A stretch of 61,732 nt of DNA from an uncultured Treponema sp. Lineage in GTDB: Bacteria > Spirochaetota > Spirochaetia > Treponematales > Treponemataceae. Where the stretch lies: assembly GCA_934691925.1 (NCBI GenBank), contig CAKUTI010000008.1, forward strand, positions 1 through 61,732, written 5' to 3'. The notes beneath the pieces are model-generated. The model did not search any database and had not been told where the DNA came from. It saw only the letters and a list, made by a program, of their open reading frames with translations. This document shows, in pieces, positions 26,634-35,451 of the stretch; position 1 is the stretch's first letter, and each line of letters opens with the position of its first letter. The position numbers and the translations under genes were made by a program.

Positions 26634-27743
26634 ATGAAAAAACTTAATCTTCTTCTCGCTCCGATGGACGCAATAACGCATGAGGCGTTCAGAAATCTTG
26701 TCGGGCGTTTCGGCGGCTGCGACGAGTATTTCAACGAGATGATAAACGCCTCTTCCTTGCTGAACAACGGTCCGTGGGAGAAGTATTATCTTCTTGAAGG
26801 TCCTGAGCCTGAAAAGCTTGTATGGCAGCTCACCGACAAGAGCGCGGAAAAAATGGCAGCTGCGGCGCGTGTTCTTGCCGAAAAAAACGGAAAAGGAATC
26901 GACTTGAACATGGGCTGCTCGGCTCCGCAGATTGCAAAGACCGGGGCTGGAATCGCCTGGATGCTTAAACCAATAGAAGAAACCGCATTTATGGTCCGCT
27001 CGGTGAAGTCTGAAATTGAGAACGCGGCTAAAGACGGAGCGAAGCCAAAGCGGCTTTCTGTAAAGCTTCGTCTCGGAGACGAGAAATATACGGAAGAGCG
27101 TTTTTTTGATTTCTGCAAAATGCTGATTGACGAGGGCGTTGAGATGATAACTTTGCATGCGCGCCGCCAAAAGCAGAAGCACTCGCGTCATTCTGACTGG
27201 AGCGCGGTTTCGCGGCTTTGCGAAAGATTTCCGGAATTTCCAGTTGTCTTGAACGGAGACGTTAGAGATTTTGAGAGCCTTTCCCTTGCTCTGAAAACTG
27301 CGCCGAATGTTTCCGGCGTTATGATTGCGACTGCGGCGGTTCAAAAGCCGTGGATTTTTCGGGAGCTTAAAGATTCTTTTGAAGCCGATGAAAATGCGGA
27401 AAATCGCAAAAATTCGAAAAATCGCGAAGATTCAACGAATCGTGAGAATTTGCGAAATCCTGAAAATACGAAGAATCGCGATGATACGAAGAATCGCGAA
27501 TTCGACGCGGAAAAGCTCGCTCTTGACTTTATAGATGAGGTGGAAAAATGCCAGCCGCCTGAATTCTGGAAAACTCGTCTCCAGCGTTTCTTTGCGTTCT
27601 ATTGCCTGAATTTCAGCTTCGGCCATTATTTTCAAAGCCAGATGATAAATATTTCCGGCAACGATGACGCGCGCGAAAGAATCCGCCAATATTTTGAGAA
27701 ATGCCCGGAAGACAGAATCCTTTCTTTGAAATCTGTGAAATAA
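26634..27743 (+). CDS. tRNA-dihydrouridine synthase family protein with Asn/Arg repeat insertion
   Basis: A 369-residue flavoenzyme of the Dus family that reduces uridine in tRNA. Motifs are LLLAPMDAITHEAFRNLV, DLNMGCSAPQIAKTGAGIAWM (substituting the usual NxGCP with NMGCS), SVKLRLG, ITLHARR and VLNGDV. The usual catalytic cysteine after NxGCP is not evident: the loop reads APQIAKTGAG. Between the barrel and the C-terminal helical domain (about residues 255-292) is a repeat-derived insertion rich in Asn, Arg and Lys (NRKNSKNRED and similar). Which Dus subgroup it belongs to is not resolved. No Shine-Dalgarno is seen; it follows mrp. Confidence 0.85.
   Translation: MKKLNLLLAPMDAITHEAFRNLVGRFGGCDEYFNEMINASSLLNNGPWEKYYLLEGPEPEKLVWQLTDKSAEKMAAAARVLAEKNGKGIDLNMGCSAPQIAKTGAGIAWMLKPIEETAFMVRSVKSEIENAAKDGAKPKRLSVKLRLGDEKYTEERFFDFCKMLIDEGVEMITLHARRQKQKHSRHSDWSAVSRLCERFPEFPVVLNGDVRDFESLSLALKTAPNVSGVMIATAAVQKPWIFRELKDSFEADENAENRKNSKNREDSTNRENLRNPENTKNRDDTKNREFDAEKLALDFIDEVEKCQPPEFWKTRLQRFFAFYCLNFSFGHYFQSQMINISGNDDARERIRQYFEKCPEDRILSLKSVK
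27466..27499 (+). repeat. Short tandem repeat within the dihydrouridine synthase gene
   Basis: ATACGAAGAATCGCGA occurs at 27466-27481 and 27484-27499 (18-base period). Looser copies of AATCGCGA and AATCG extend back to about 27400. The period keeps the reading frame. Confidence 0.7.
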
Positions 27744-27827
27744 TTAAAATAATATAAAAGTTTTTTAGTTTCGCTTTTTGAAAAATTTAACTTATAATTT
27801 TGTTTGGAGGCGATTTGCTTAAAAACC

Positions 27828-30110
27828 ATGACGAGATTATTATTTTTCATTGCTTCATTCTTTATAATCGCCGCCATGGTGGCATGCTGCCTTATTTTGC
27901 GCCGCCGGGATACAGAGCTTAAAAGTTCGCTTTTCAATGTTGACTGCGCTGGAACTGTTGTCTTTATTCTCCAGCTTTTGACGCTTTTTGATTTCGGAGA
28001 AAAACTCTCGCTGTTTTTTAGCGGGCTTTACTACGCGAGCGTTCACTGGCTTTTGATATTTTTCGTCGATTATATTTTTGCCTTTACGAAGACTCCTTTC
28101 AAGTCGAAAAATCTGGTTGTTTTCAGAAATATTTGGGCGGTCGCGCTGATTTTTGATTCTCTGTCGCTTTTGACGAATGTTTTTTCGGGGCTTGCTTTCT
28201 CGATTGTTCCTTTTGCTCCGAACGGAAAATTTTTCTGCTGGAATTATCAGTATCATCTCGGATTTTTTATTCATCTTGCGTTCTGCTATTTTCTTGTCGC
28301 TCTGATTTTTTATCTTTTTATAAGAAAAATCACGATGACGAAGAAATTTTACCGCTCAAGCTATCTTTTGATGTTTCTAGTTTTTCTCCTTGTGATTGTC
28401 TTGAATGCTTTCTGGCTTTCGCTTGACGACAATTTTGACATTTCGGTCTTTCTTTACGGAGCGTTTGCGGTTCTTGCAACTTACTACAGCTTTTATTCGC
28501 AGCCGAGAAAAGTCGAGGAGAAAATCTTGGGGCTTGTTACTGAAAGTATGAGCAACGGAGTCTTGTGCTTCGACTTGAACAAGAAGTGCATCTACGCGAA
28601 CAAGTCGGCGGGCAGCTTTTTTGAGGAAAAGTCTGACGCGGAAAAAGAGCTTCTTGCTTTTATCGAAGAAAAAAAGGAATTCGCTTTCCGGGACAAGGAA
28701 ATTTTTAAAGATGGAAAGAAAACTTGCCTTTCCGAGGAATTTTATATTCTCCGCGACTCAAATCAGCTTGTTGTCGGATATTTTATCTTTATCGAGGACA
28801 TAACAAGGGAGCTGAATCTTGTGAACCGCGAGAAATACCGCTCCACGCACGATTTGCTCACCGGCGTTTACAACCGCTCGAATTTCTTTCTTGAATGTGA
28901 AAAGCTGCTGAAAAAGCAGCCGGACGTTCCTCGCTATCTCGTCTGCACTGATATTGTGAATTTTAAGCTTGTGAACGATTTGTTCGGGCTTTCAAACGGA
29001 GACGCGCTTTTGAAAAAGGAAGTCGAGGTTCTTCAGGAAAACTGCCTTGGAGACTCGATTCTTGGAAGAATTTCAGGCGACCGCTTCGCTCTTCTTATTC
29101 GGAAAGAATTCTTTAATCCATCGGAATTTTCAGAAAAAATCGAGGAGATAACGCGTTTCTTGGACGAGTACAACTATAAAATTCAGTTCAAGATTGGCGT
29201 CTATGAAATTTCCGACCCTTATGAAAGCGCGAATTTTATGTTCGACAAGGCGAACCTTGCAATCCAGAAAAACAGCGAGCTTGAAAAAACTTTAACGTTC
29301 TACAGCGCATCCTTGATGGAAAATTTAGTCGAGGAGAAAAATGTTGTGACGAGCTTTGCCCAGGCGTTGAGGAAAAATCAGTTTGAGATGTACTTGCAGC
29401 CGCAGGTTTCAAGCATAAGCGGCGAAGTTGCTGGCGCGGAAGCGCTTGTTCGCTGGATTCACCCGGAGAAAGGCGTTTTGAGTCCCGGCTCGTTTGTGCC
29501 TATTCTTGAAAAGGCCGGGCTTCTTTATAAGCTCGACTGCTTTATCTGGGAAGCCGCCGCGAAAAAACTTTCTGAATGGAAAAAACGCAATATTCCGATG
29601 CACATTGCGGTGAATATTTCGGTGAAGGATTTTTATCATCTTGACCTGTACAAAGTCTTTACGGGGCTTGTGGAAAAATACGGAATCGAGCCTGAAAAAC
29701 TCAAGCTTGAAATCACTGAGACTGTCTTTATGCACGACATAAATCTTCATATGCAGGTTTTGAGCAGATTGCAGAACTACGGATTTTCAATCGAGATGGA
29801 CGATTTTGGATCGGGCTACTCGTCGCTCAATATGCTCAGGAACATCGCTGTTGACATTCTTAAAATCGATATGTTCTTTTTGAAGGAGCCGAAAAATTCC
29901 GAGAAAAGCAGGCTGATTCTAAGCAAAATCATAAAGATGGCGAAAAAGCTAAAGATGACTGTGATTTCGGAAGGCGTTGAGGACGAGGAGTCGGCGGAAT
30001 TTTTGAGGAACGCTGGCTGCGATTATTTTCAGGGATATTTATATTCGAAGCCTGTTACAGTTTCCGCTTTCGAGAAGAATTTTATCACAGCGGAAAACGG
30101 AGAAATATAG
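27828..30110 (+). CDS. Membrane GGDEF-EAL protein with intact EAL site, probable c-di-GMP phosphodiesterase
   Basis: A 760-residue protein with about seven N-terminal helices (residues 1-225), a PAS-like segment (about 230-340), a GGDEF domain and an EAL domain. The GGDEF site reads SGDRF, so cyclase activity is unlikely. The EAL domain keeps EALVRW, NISVKDF, LEITETV, MDDFGSGYSS, ILKIDMFF and ISEGVEDEE, so all main metal and catalytic residues are present; it should hydrolyse c-di-GMP. GGAGG at 27806-27810 is 17 bases before ATG 27828, unusually far, so the true start could be a non-ATG codon a few residues earlier. The TAG is followed immediately by the ATG of its paralogue. Confidence 0.88.
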   Translation: MTRLLFFIASFFIIAAMVACCLILRRRDTELKSSLFNVDCAGTVVFILQLLTLFDFGEKLSLFFSGLYYASVHWLLIFFVDYIFAFTKTPFKSKNLVVFRNIWAVALIFDSLSLLTNVFSGLAFSIVPFAPNGKFFCWNYQYHLGFFIHLAFCYFLVALIFYLFIRKITMTKKFYRSSYLLMFLVFLLVIVLNAFWLSLDDNFDISVFLYGAFAVLATYYSFYSQPRKVEEKILGLVTESMSNGVLCFDLNKKCIYANKSAGSFFEEKSDAEKELLAFIEEKKEFAFRDKEIFKDGKKTCLSEEFYILRDSNQLVVGYFIFIEDITRELNLVNREKYRSTHDLLTGVYNRSNFFLECEKLLKKQPDVPRYLVCTDIVNFKLVNDLFGLSNGDALLKKEVEVLQENCLGDSILGRISGDRFALLIRKEFFNPSEFSEKIEEITRFLDEYNYKIQFKIGVYEISDPYESANFMFDKANLAIQKNSELEKTLTFYSASLMENLVEEKNVVTSFAQALRKNQFEMYLQPQVSSISGEVAGAEALVRWIHPEKGVLSPGSFVPILEKAGLLYKLDCFIWEAAAKKLSEWKKRNIPMHIAVNISVKDFYHLDLYKVFTGLVEKYGIEPEKLKLEITETVFMHDINLHMQVLSRLQNYGFSIEMDDFGSGYSSLNMLRNIAVDILKIDMFFLKEPKNSEKSRLILSKIIKMAKKLKMTVISEGVEDEESAEFLRNAGCDYFQGYLYSKPVTVSAFEKNFITAENGEI

Positions 30111-32378
30111 ATGAAATTGTTCTATGCTTATGCTTTGGTCTCTTTGCTGACTGTTTTCTATATGATTTTTATTCTCGTGCAGATTTCAAGGTCGAAAGTT
30201 GAGAGCAAGAAATTTCTGGTTTTTCCGATTGTGGTTGCGGTTGTCGCGGTTTTAAGCTACAGCGGATTTCTTCTTTGCCAGAATTATTTTTTCGCGATGA
30301 TTTTCAATGAGATTTACTATGTCTGCACGGACTGGATGGCATTTTCTCTTTTTAATCTCTTTACAGCCGGAACCGATTTTCTTCCCGGCCGGAAAAAGGC
30401 GGACAAGATTTTTTTCTCGATTGCCTTGCTAGACTCTGTCTCGATGATGGTAAACACGGTTACAAAGCATAATTTTGAGCTTCTTCCGTCGATGACTGTG
30501 CGCGAGCTTCGCTTCTGGTGGCTAGATTTTTCCTTGCCGCAGTATGCTCATCTTGCGTTCTGCTATGTGATGGTCTTGAGCGGATTTGCGGCTCTTGTGA
30601 TAAACGCGGTTTCCGCTCCGAAATTCTACAAGAAGAAATACGTTTTTTTTCTAGTTTCTTACGCGGCGGTGATTCTCGCGAATTTCCACAGCTACACGGC
30701 GAATCTTCCTGTTGATTATTCAGTCGTTCTTTACGGAGTTTTCGCTTCGTGCATTGCAGTCTGTTCGATTTATACTTTTCCGAATCTTCTTGTCGGAAAC
30801 GTTATGGGAACTGTTTCCGAGGCGGTTTCGGATGCGATTGTGCATTTTGACTTTGACGGCAAGGTGATTTATCAGAATACGGCTGCGAAAAGGCTTTTTG
30901 ACCCGGATTCAGGATTTATAAATATGAGTCCGGTTGATTTCAAGGATTATTATCTTGAAAATCCTGAAAGCGAGATTGCGGTGAATGTGACTGAAAAAAA
31001 TCTGCGGTATTTCAAGGTTGAGCATCAGGAGCTTTTGATTGATGGCCTTAATGTCGGCTCTTACATAAAAGTGAGCGACAAGACTGATGAGAAGCTCCGT
31101 TATCAGGAAGAAAGATTTGCGGCCACGCACGACGAGCTTACGGGGCTTTACAACCGCGACGGATTTTTTGAGCGGATTGAAAGCCAGCTAAAAAAAGGCG
31201 TTTTCAGGCAGCCGCTGATGATTTGCTCGAACATAAAGGATTTTAAGCTGATAAACGACAATTTCGGCGAGATGGCAGGCGACGAGATTCTTTTGCGCCA
31301 AGCTTCTATGATGGAAAAATTCGCCCATTCAACAAACATAAACGCGCGCCTTAATGATGACAAATTCGCAATCTTTATGGAAAAGGAGAATTTCAGCGAG
31401 GATATTTTTCTTCGCGGAATTGAGAATCTTGCGCAGATTGCAGATTCCAGCTCGTGCAACCTTTTTATTTCTGTGGGCGTGTATGAGGTTCAGGACGTAA
31501 ACGAGAAAGTGCAGATTATGTACGACAAGGCAAAGCTTGCGATGGACTCAATCAGAAACGAGTATCAAAAAACATTCGCTTTTTACAGCTCTAATCTGAT
31601 GGACAGGCTTCTTGCGGAAAAAAACATCATAAACAATTTTGAGGACGCGCTTGAATCAGGCCAGTTTGAAATGTATTTGCAGCCGATTGTTGACGCAAAA
31701 GGCGAGGTGAAAGCGGCTGAGGCTCTCGTTCGCTGGAACAATCCTGAGCGTGGAATAATGAAGCCGGCTGAATTCATTGATGTTTTGGACAGGACAGGAC
31801 TTATTTACAAGCTCGACAAATATATCTGCGAGAAAGCCGTCTCAAAAATCGCTGAATGGAAGTCAAAAGGATATAAAATCGAGAGCATCGCGTTCAACGT
31901 GAACAGCAAGGATGAATATTATTTTGACACGCTGTCTTTTTTGAAAAGCGTTGTGGAAAAATACAAAGTCGCGCCGTCTTCGGTTGTTATTGAGATGAAA
32001 GAGGACGCTCTTATTGACGACTACGAGGGCGGCTCGCATTATTTTGAGAAAATAAGAAGATCGGGCTTCAAGATTGCAATCGACAATTTTGGCTCAGGAT
32101 ATTCCTCGCTGAATATGCTCAAAGATTTCAGTATTGATGCAATCAAGATTTCCGCGGATTTTTTCTCCAACGACGACTTTTCTGACAGGGCTGGAATTAT
32201 TCTAAGCTCGATAATCGAAATGGTTAAAGAGCTTAAAATCAATGTTGCCACAGTCGGAATCGAGACTCTGGAGCAGAAAAACTTTTTGCTCGGTCTTGGC
32301 TGCAATATTTTTCAGGGCAATCTTTTTTCAAGGCCGCTTCCTGCGGAAGAATTTGAGAAGAAATTTTTGAGGCATTAG
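30111..32378 (+). CDS. Membrane GGDEF-EAL paralogue with degenerate sites
   Basis: A 755-residue paralogue of the preceding protein with the same layout: about seven helices, PAS-like segment, GGDEF, EAL. The GGDEF site is NDDKF. In EAL, EALVRW and the Asn of FNVNS remain, but the double Asp motif is IDNFGSGYSS (second Asp to Asn) and the late catalytic Glu is lost (VATVGIETLEQ instead of EGVE). Catalysis is therefore unlikely; it may bind ligand or regulate its partner. Its ATG directly follows the TAG of the upstream gene, which predicts coupled translation, and a tandem duplication is the simplest origin. Confidence 0.88.
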   Translation: MKLFYAYALVSLLTVFYMIFILVQISRSKVESKKFLVFPIVVAVVAVLSYSGFLLCQNYFFAMIFNEIYYVCTDWMAFSLFNLFTAGTDFLPGRKKADKIFFSIALLDSVSMMVNTVTKHNFELLPSMTVRELRFWWLDFSLPQYAHLAFCYVMVLSGFAALVINAVSAPKFYKKKYVFFLVSYAAVILANFHSYTANLPVDYSVVLYGVFASCIAVCSIYTFPNLLVGNVMGTVSEAVSDAIVHFDFDGKVIYQNTAAKRLFDPDSGFINMSPVDFKDYYLENPESEIAVNVTEKNLRYFKVEHQELLIDGLNVGSYIKVSDKTDEKLRYQEERFAATHDELTGLYNRDGFFERIESQLKKGVFRQPLMICSNIKDFKLINDNFGEMAGDEILLRQASMMEKFAHSTNINARLNDDKFAIFMEKENFSEDIFLRGIENLAQIADSSSCNLFISVGVYEVQDVNEKVQIMYDKAKLAMDSIRNEYQKTFAFYSSNLMDRLLAEKNIINNFEDALESGQFEMYLQPIVDAKGEVKAAEALVRWNNPERGIMKPAEFIDVLDRTGLIYKLDKYICEKAVSKIAEWKSKGYKIESIAFNVNSKDEYYFDTLSFLKSVVEKYKVAPSSVVIEMKEDALIDDYEGGSHYFEKIRRSGFKIAIDNFGSGYSSLNMLKDFSIDAIKISADFFSNDDFSDRAGIILSSIIEMVKELKINVATVGIETLEQKNFLLGLGCNIFQGNLFSRPLPAEEFEKKFLRH

Positions 32379-32440
32379 AAAGCATTGTTGTCCTTGTTGC
32401 GCTAAATTTTTTGTTTAAGGAGTGAATTCGCTTCGTTTGC

Positions 32441-32505
32441 AAAAAAAGCCCTGAGCTCCAGCGTTTTGAAATTGTGTTTCGCGCTGGTAATCTCAGGGCT
32501 TCTTA
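32441..32505 (-). terminator. Terminator between the GGDEF-EAL pair and the mutarotase gene
   Basis: AAGCCCTGAG (32446-32455) pairs with CTCAGGGCTT (32492-32501); an inner helix forms from CCAGCG and CGCTGG. A seven-A run at 32441-32447 gives a strong T run on the minus strand, where it should end the mutarotase transcript; TTCTTAATT on the plus side makes it weakly bidirectional. Confidence 0.75.
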
Positions 32506-32523
32506 ATTATCTTCTATATTTTT

Positions 32524-33450
32524 TTACTTTTCGATTGTGATTGACTGGTCGGCTGTGAAAGATTTTCCCGGCTCAAGCGAGATGAGCGCGGCTTTTTCTT
32601 CCCATTCGTGGTTTGTGTTTTCAGCGTCGGCAGTTCCGTACCACGGCTCAATGCAGTTGAATCCGTTTCCGTCAATTCCCTTTTCGCCGTTTCCGCCCTG
32701 CCATACCATAAGATAAGGATAGCCGAGGCAGTTCACTTTTACGAGCGAGCCGTCTTTCTTGTTGCGAAGTCCAACCCAGTTTGAGCTGAACGCTGTGAAG
32801 AAGTGTCCGTTTCCAAATCCTTTCTCGTTGATTGGAACGATTCCGGCTTCTTTTTCGCCGTAAGGCTTGGTTGTCGGGGCTGTTCCGTCATCGTCAGTCG
32901 CAAGCTGCGCCTCGTCGTTCAGGAGAATCTGCGTCAAAGGCTCTTTTTTCTCGAATTCATACTGATAGTCGGAATTTGTTGTGCCGGCAGGGTCAGTGTT
33001 TCTTGGGCAGCAGAATGCGGTGTGGCTTCCGAGCGAGAAAAGCATTGTTGATGAGTCTGTGTTTGTTACGGTTGTCGTGAAAATCAGGCCGTTGTCTTTA
33101 AGCTCGTAGTGAGTTTTGAGGCTGAATTTCCATGGAAATTTGTCGGCTGTGGCTTCGCTTTCTGTAAGCTCGAAAGTCGCGCTTGTTTCTGTCTGCTCGA
33201 TGATTTTATGCTCGAGGTCGCGGCTCATTCCGTTGTTTACGAGATGATATTCCTTGCCGCCGTAAGTGTAAAATCCGTCCTTGATTCTTCCGACGTGAGG
33301 AAAAAGAACCGGCGCGTGGAATTTCCATACAGACTCAGGTCCTTCAAAAACGTATTTTGTGCCGTCTTTCACAGAGCGGAACGCGTTGATTTCAGCTCCG
33401 TGCGTGTTCAATACTACTTCGTAGCTAGAATTTTTAAGTGTGATAGTCAT
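32524..33450 (-). CDS. Aldose 1-epimerase (mutarotase)-like protein
   Basis: A 308-residue beta-sandwich mutarotase-like protein of the LacX/YeaD type. The family regions are NTHGAEINAFRSVKDGTKYVFEG, VLFPHVGRIKDGFYTYGGKEYHLVNNGMSRD (with the conserved GRIxxG and His/Gly-Met region), LGSHTAFCCP, and a late NCIEPWYG that holds the expected catalytic Glu. It would interconvert alpha and beta sugar anomers; the exact sugar is unknown. The frame extends 24 codons upstream, but ATG 33450 starts the recognisable domain. No Shine-Dalgarno is present. Confidence 0.85.
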   Translation of the reverse strand: MTITLKNSSYEVVLNTHGAEINAFRSVKDGTKYVFEGPESVWKFHAPVLFPHVGRIKDGFYTYGGKEYHLVNNGMSRDLEHKIIEQTETSATFELTESEATADKFPWKFSLKTHYELKDNGLIFTTTVTNTDSSTMLFSLGSHTAFCCPRNTDPAGTTNSDYQYEFEKKEPLTQILLNDEAQLATDDDGTAPTTKPYGEKEAGIVPINEKGFGNGHFFTAFSSNWVGLRNKKDGSLVKVNCLGYPYLMVWQGGNGEKGIDGNGFNCIEPWYGTADAENTNHEWEEKAALISLEPGKSFTADQSITIEK

Positions 33451-33571
33451 AATGAAATAAAGTTTAGTGTCTTTGTCGCATTTTGTGAATAATTGAAAAT
33501 ATGGTAAGATTGTCAAAATCATAAAGGTTTAGAACGAGATAGCTAAATCTGACCACGGCAGGAGGCCACAG

Positions 33572-34234
33572 ATGTTCAACGGGAAAAAATACAAAGCCGA
33601 CGCGCTTTTGCAGCTAAAAAAACGCTGGAAAACGCCTTGCATTATAACTTTAATCGGAATTGTTGTTGTGGCAGGCTTCAACACGCTTTCAGAGCTTAGT
33701 TTTCTGGCGGAAATTTTGGCAGTCTGTGTGTGCGGAATTGTCTCTGTGGCGCAAATTCACGTTTATCTAAAAATCGCTGGCTCCGGCGCAGTTTCTGATT
33801 CGGACTCGGATTCAGATTCAGATAGAAAGAAAATCGCTTTTTCAGATTTTACAGACGGATTTGACTGCTGGATTTCTTCTCTTCTTGGAACTCTCTGGTT
33901 TTGTCTTTGGACTTGGCTTTGGTCGCTTCTTTTCTTGATTCCGGGAATTGTAAAGGCGATAAGCTACTCGATGATGTTCTTTGTTATTGCGGAAAATCCT
34001 GAAATCGGCGTAAAAAAGGCGATGAACATAAGCAAGATAATGACTGCCGGACACAAAGCGGAGCTTTTCTGCCTTTTTATGAGCTTTTTCGGCTGGTTCT
34101 TGCTTTGCGTTGCTACCTGCGGAGTCGGATTCATCTGGCTTTGCCCTTATTTTTCAACGGCGATGACGAACGCTTATTTTGACTTGAAATTGATGAGCTT
34201 TGAAAGCAAAAAGCTAAAGCCCGCTGATTTTTGA
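33572..34234 (+). CDS. DUF975 family membrane protein
   Basis: A 220-residue protein with four to five hydrophobic segments. The region LLFLIPGIVKAISYSMMFFVIAENPEIGVKKAMNISKIMTAGHK matches DUF975, a family of unknown function. Between helices 2 and 3 lies a Ser-Asp run (about residues 74-83) encoded by repeated GATTC-type hexamers. GGAGG at 33561-33565 supports ATG 33572. It is 21 bases upstream of sppA and probably forms an operon with it. Confidence 0.85.
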   Translation: MFNGKKYKADALLQLKKRWKTPCIITLIGIVVVAGFNTLSELSFLAEILAVCVCGIVSVAQIHVYLKIAGSGAVSDSDSDSDSDRKKIAFSDFTDGFDCWISSLLGTLWFCLWTWLWSLLFLIPGIVKAISYSMMFFVIAENPEIGVKKAMNISKIMTAGHKAELFCLFMSFFGWFLLCVATCGVGFIWLCPYFSTAMTNAYFDLKLMSFESKKLKPADF

Positions 34235-34255
34235 CGATTTTGACGAGGTGAAAAA

Positions 34256-35419
34256 ATGAAAAAGAACGGAAAATATGTTTTTACCGTGATTGCCGCTATT
34301 GCGGCGGCAGCTTTCGCGGCTGGATTTTTTTCTGAAAAGACTAGAAGCAGCAAAAAAGTTTCTTTAAAATTAAACGGAACAGAAATTTTGGGCAGCGGAG
34401 AACCTGATTCAGAAAATTTTGATTCAGAAGATTATGATTCTGAATCTTTGGATTCGGAATATTTAGATTCGGAATATTTTGATTCAGACTTGGATTCGGA
34501 AGATGAAAACAGCGGCTCTTCTTTCTTGAAGATAATGGATTACGCATTCGGCTCTTCTTCCAGCGAAAAAAATGTGAAAGTAAAATCTGACTATATTTCT
34601 GCAATCTACATCACAGGAATGATTTCCGAGGAAAACAGGACTTACAACCAGAAATGGCTTTTGCGTCAGATTAAAAAGGCTGGAAGCGATCCAAAGAACG
34701 CCGGAGTCCTGCTTGTGATTGATTCTCCCGGCGGAACTGTTTACGAGTCCGACGAGGCTTATCTCGCGCTTAGAAAATACAAGAAATCTACTGGCCGGCC
34801 GGTTTACGCTTATTTTGGCTCGCTTGCGGCAAGCGGCGGATATTACATCGGCTGCGCGGCGGACAAAATCTTTGCGAACAGAAACACTTTGACAGGCTCA
34901 ATCGGCGTGATTGCGGGGCAGAGCGTGGATGCGACGGAGCTTTTGGGCAAGGTCGGAATCAAGATGACAACGATAACTGCCGGAAAAAACAAGAATATGG
35001 GAAACTACAACTCTGTTCTGACAGACGAGCAGCGCGCGATTTTCCAGTCGATTGCGGACGAGGCTTACGAGCAGTTCACTGGAATTGTGGCGGAAAGCCG
35101 CAAAATGAAAATCTCCGATGTTAAAAAGCTCGCCGACGGTAGAGTCTACACGGCTTTGCAGGCGAAAAACAACGGCTTGGTTGACGCTGTTTGCCCGCTT
35201 GAGGAAGCGAAAGAATCTATAAGGTCTGATTTTTACGGAAAAACAAAAAACGGAGCGAAATCAAAGACGAGTCTTGTATTTGTGGAATTCAAATATAAAT
35301 ACGAGATGTCGTTTGCGGACTTGCTTTCAGGCGTTTCAAGTTTTGTGAAGAATCCTGAGGCAAGCGTTTATTCCGCGCTTGGAAAAACTTCCACGAAGTG
35401 CCTTTATCTTTACCAGTAG
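34256..35419 (+). CDS. sppA: Signal peptide peptidase SppA (family S49) with Asp/Ser repeat region
   Basis: A 387-residue single-domain S49 protease anchored by an N-terminal helix (about 7-25). Residues about 45-90 form a repeated acidic segment (SENFDSEDYDSESLDSEY and on). The catalytic region has LLVIDSPGGTVYESD, the nucleophile Ser in GSLAASGGYYIGCAAD, and LTGSIGVI; the general-base Lys is likely in ITAGKNKNMG. It cleaves signal peptides left in the membrane after export. GAGGTG precedes the ATG. The acidic repeat is unusual for the family. Confidence 0.92.
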   Translation: MKKNGKYVFTVIAAIAAAAFAAGFFSEKTRSSKKVSLKLNGTEILGSGEPDSENFDSEDYDSESLDSEYLDSEYFDSDLDSEDENSGSSFLKIMDYAFGSSSSEKNVKVKSDYISAIYITGMISEENRTYNQKWLLRQIKKAGSDPKNAGVLLVIDSPGGTVYESDEAYLALRKYKKSTGRPVYAYFGSLAASGGYYIGCAADKIFANRNTLTGSIGVIAGQSVDATELLGKVGIKMTTITAGKNKNMGNYNSVLTDEQRAIFQSIADEAYEQFTGIVAESRKMKISDVKKLADGRVYTALQAKNNGLVDAVCPLEEAKESIRSDFYGKTKNGAKSKTSLVFVEFKYKYEMSFADLLSGVSSFVKNPEASVYSALGKTSTKCLYLYQ

Positions 35420-35451
35420 CTGCAGCCACTGATTGCATCCGCCGAATATAG

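Noticed and set aside
26631..27344. 237-residue open frame antisense to the dihydrouridine synthase gene
   Set aside because: Basic, low-similarity shadow of a recognised enzyme on the plus strand.
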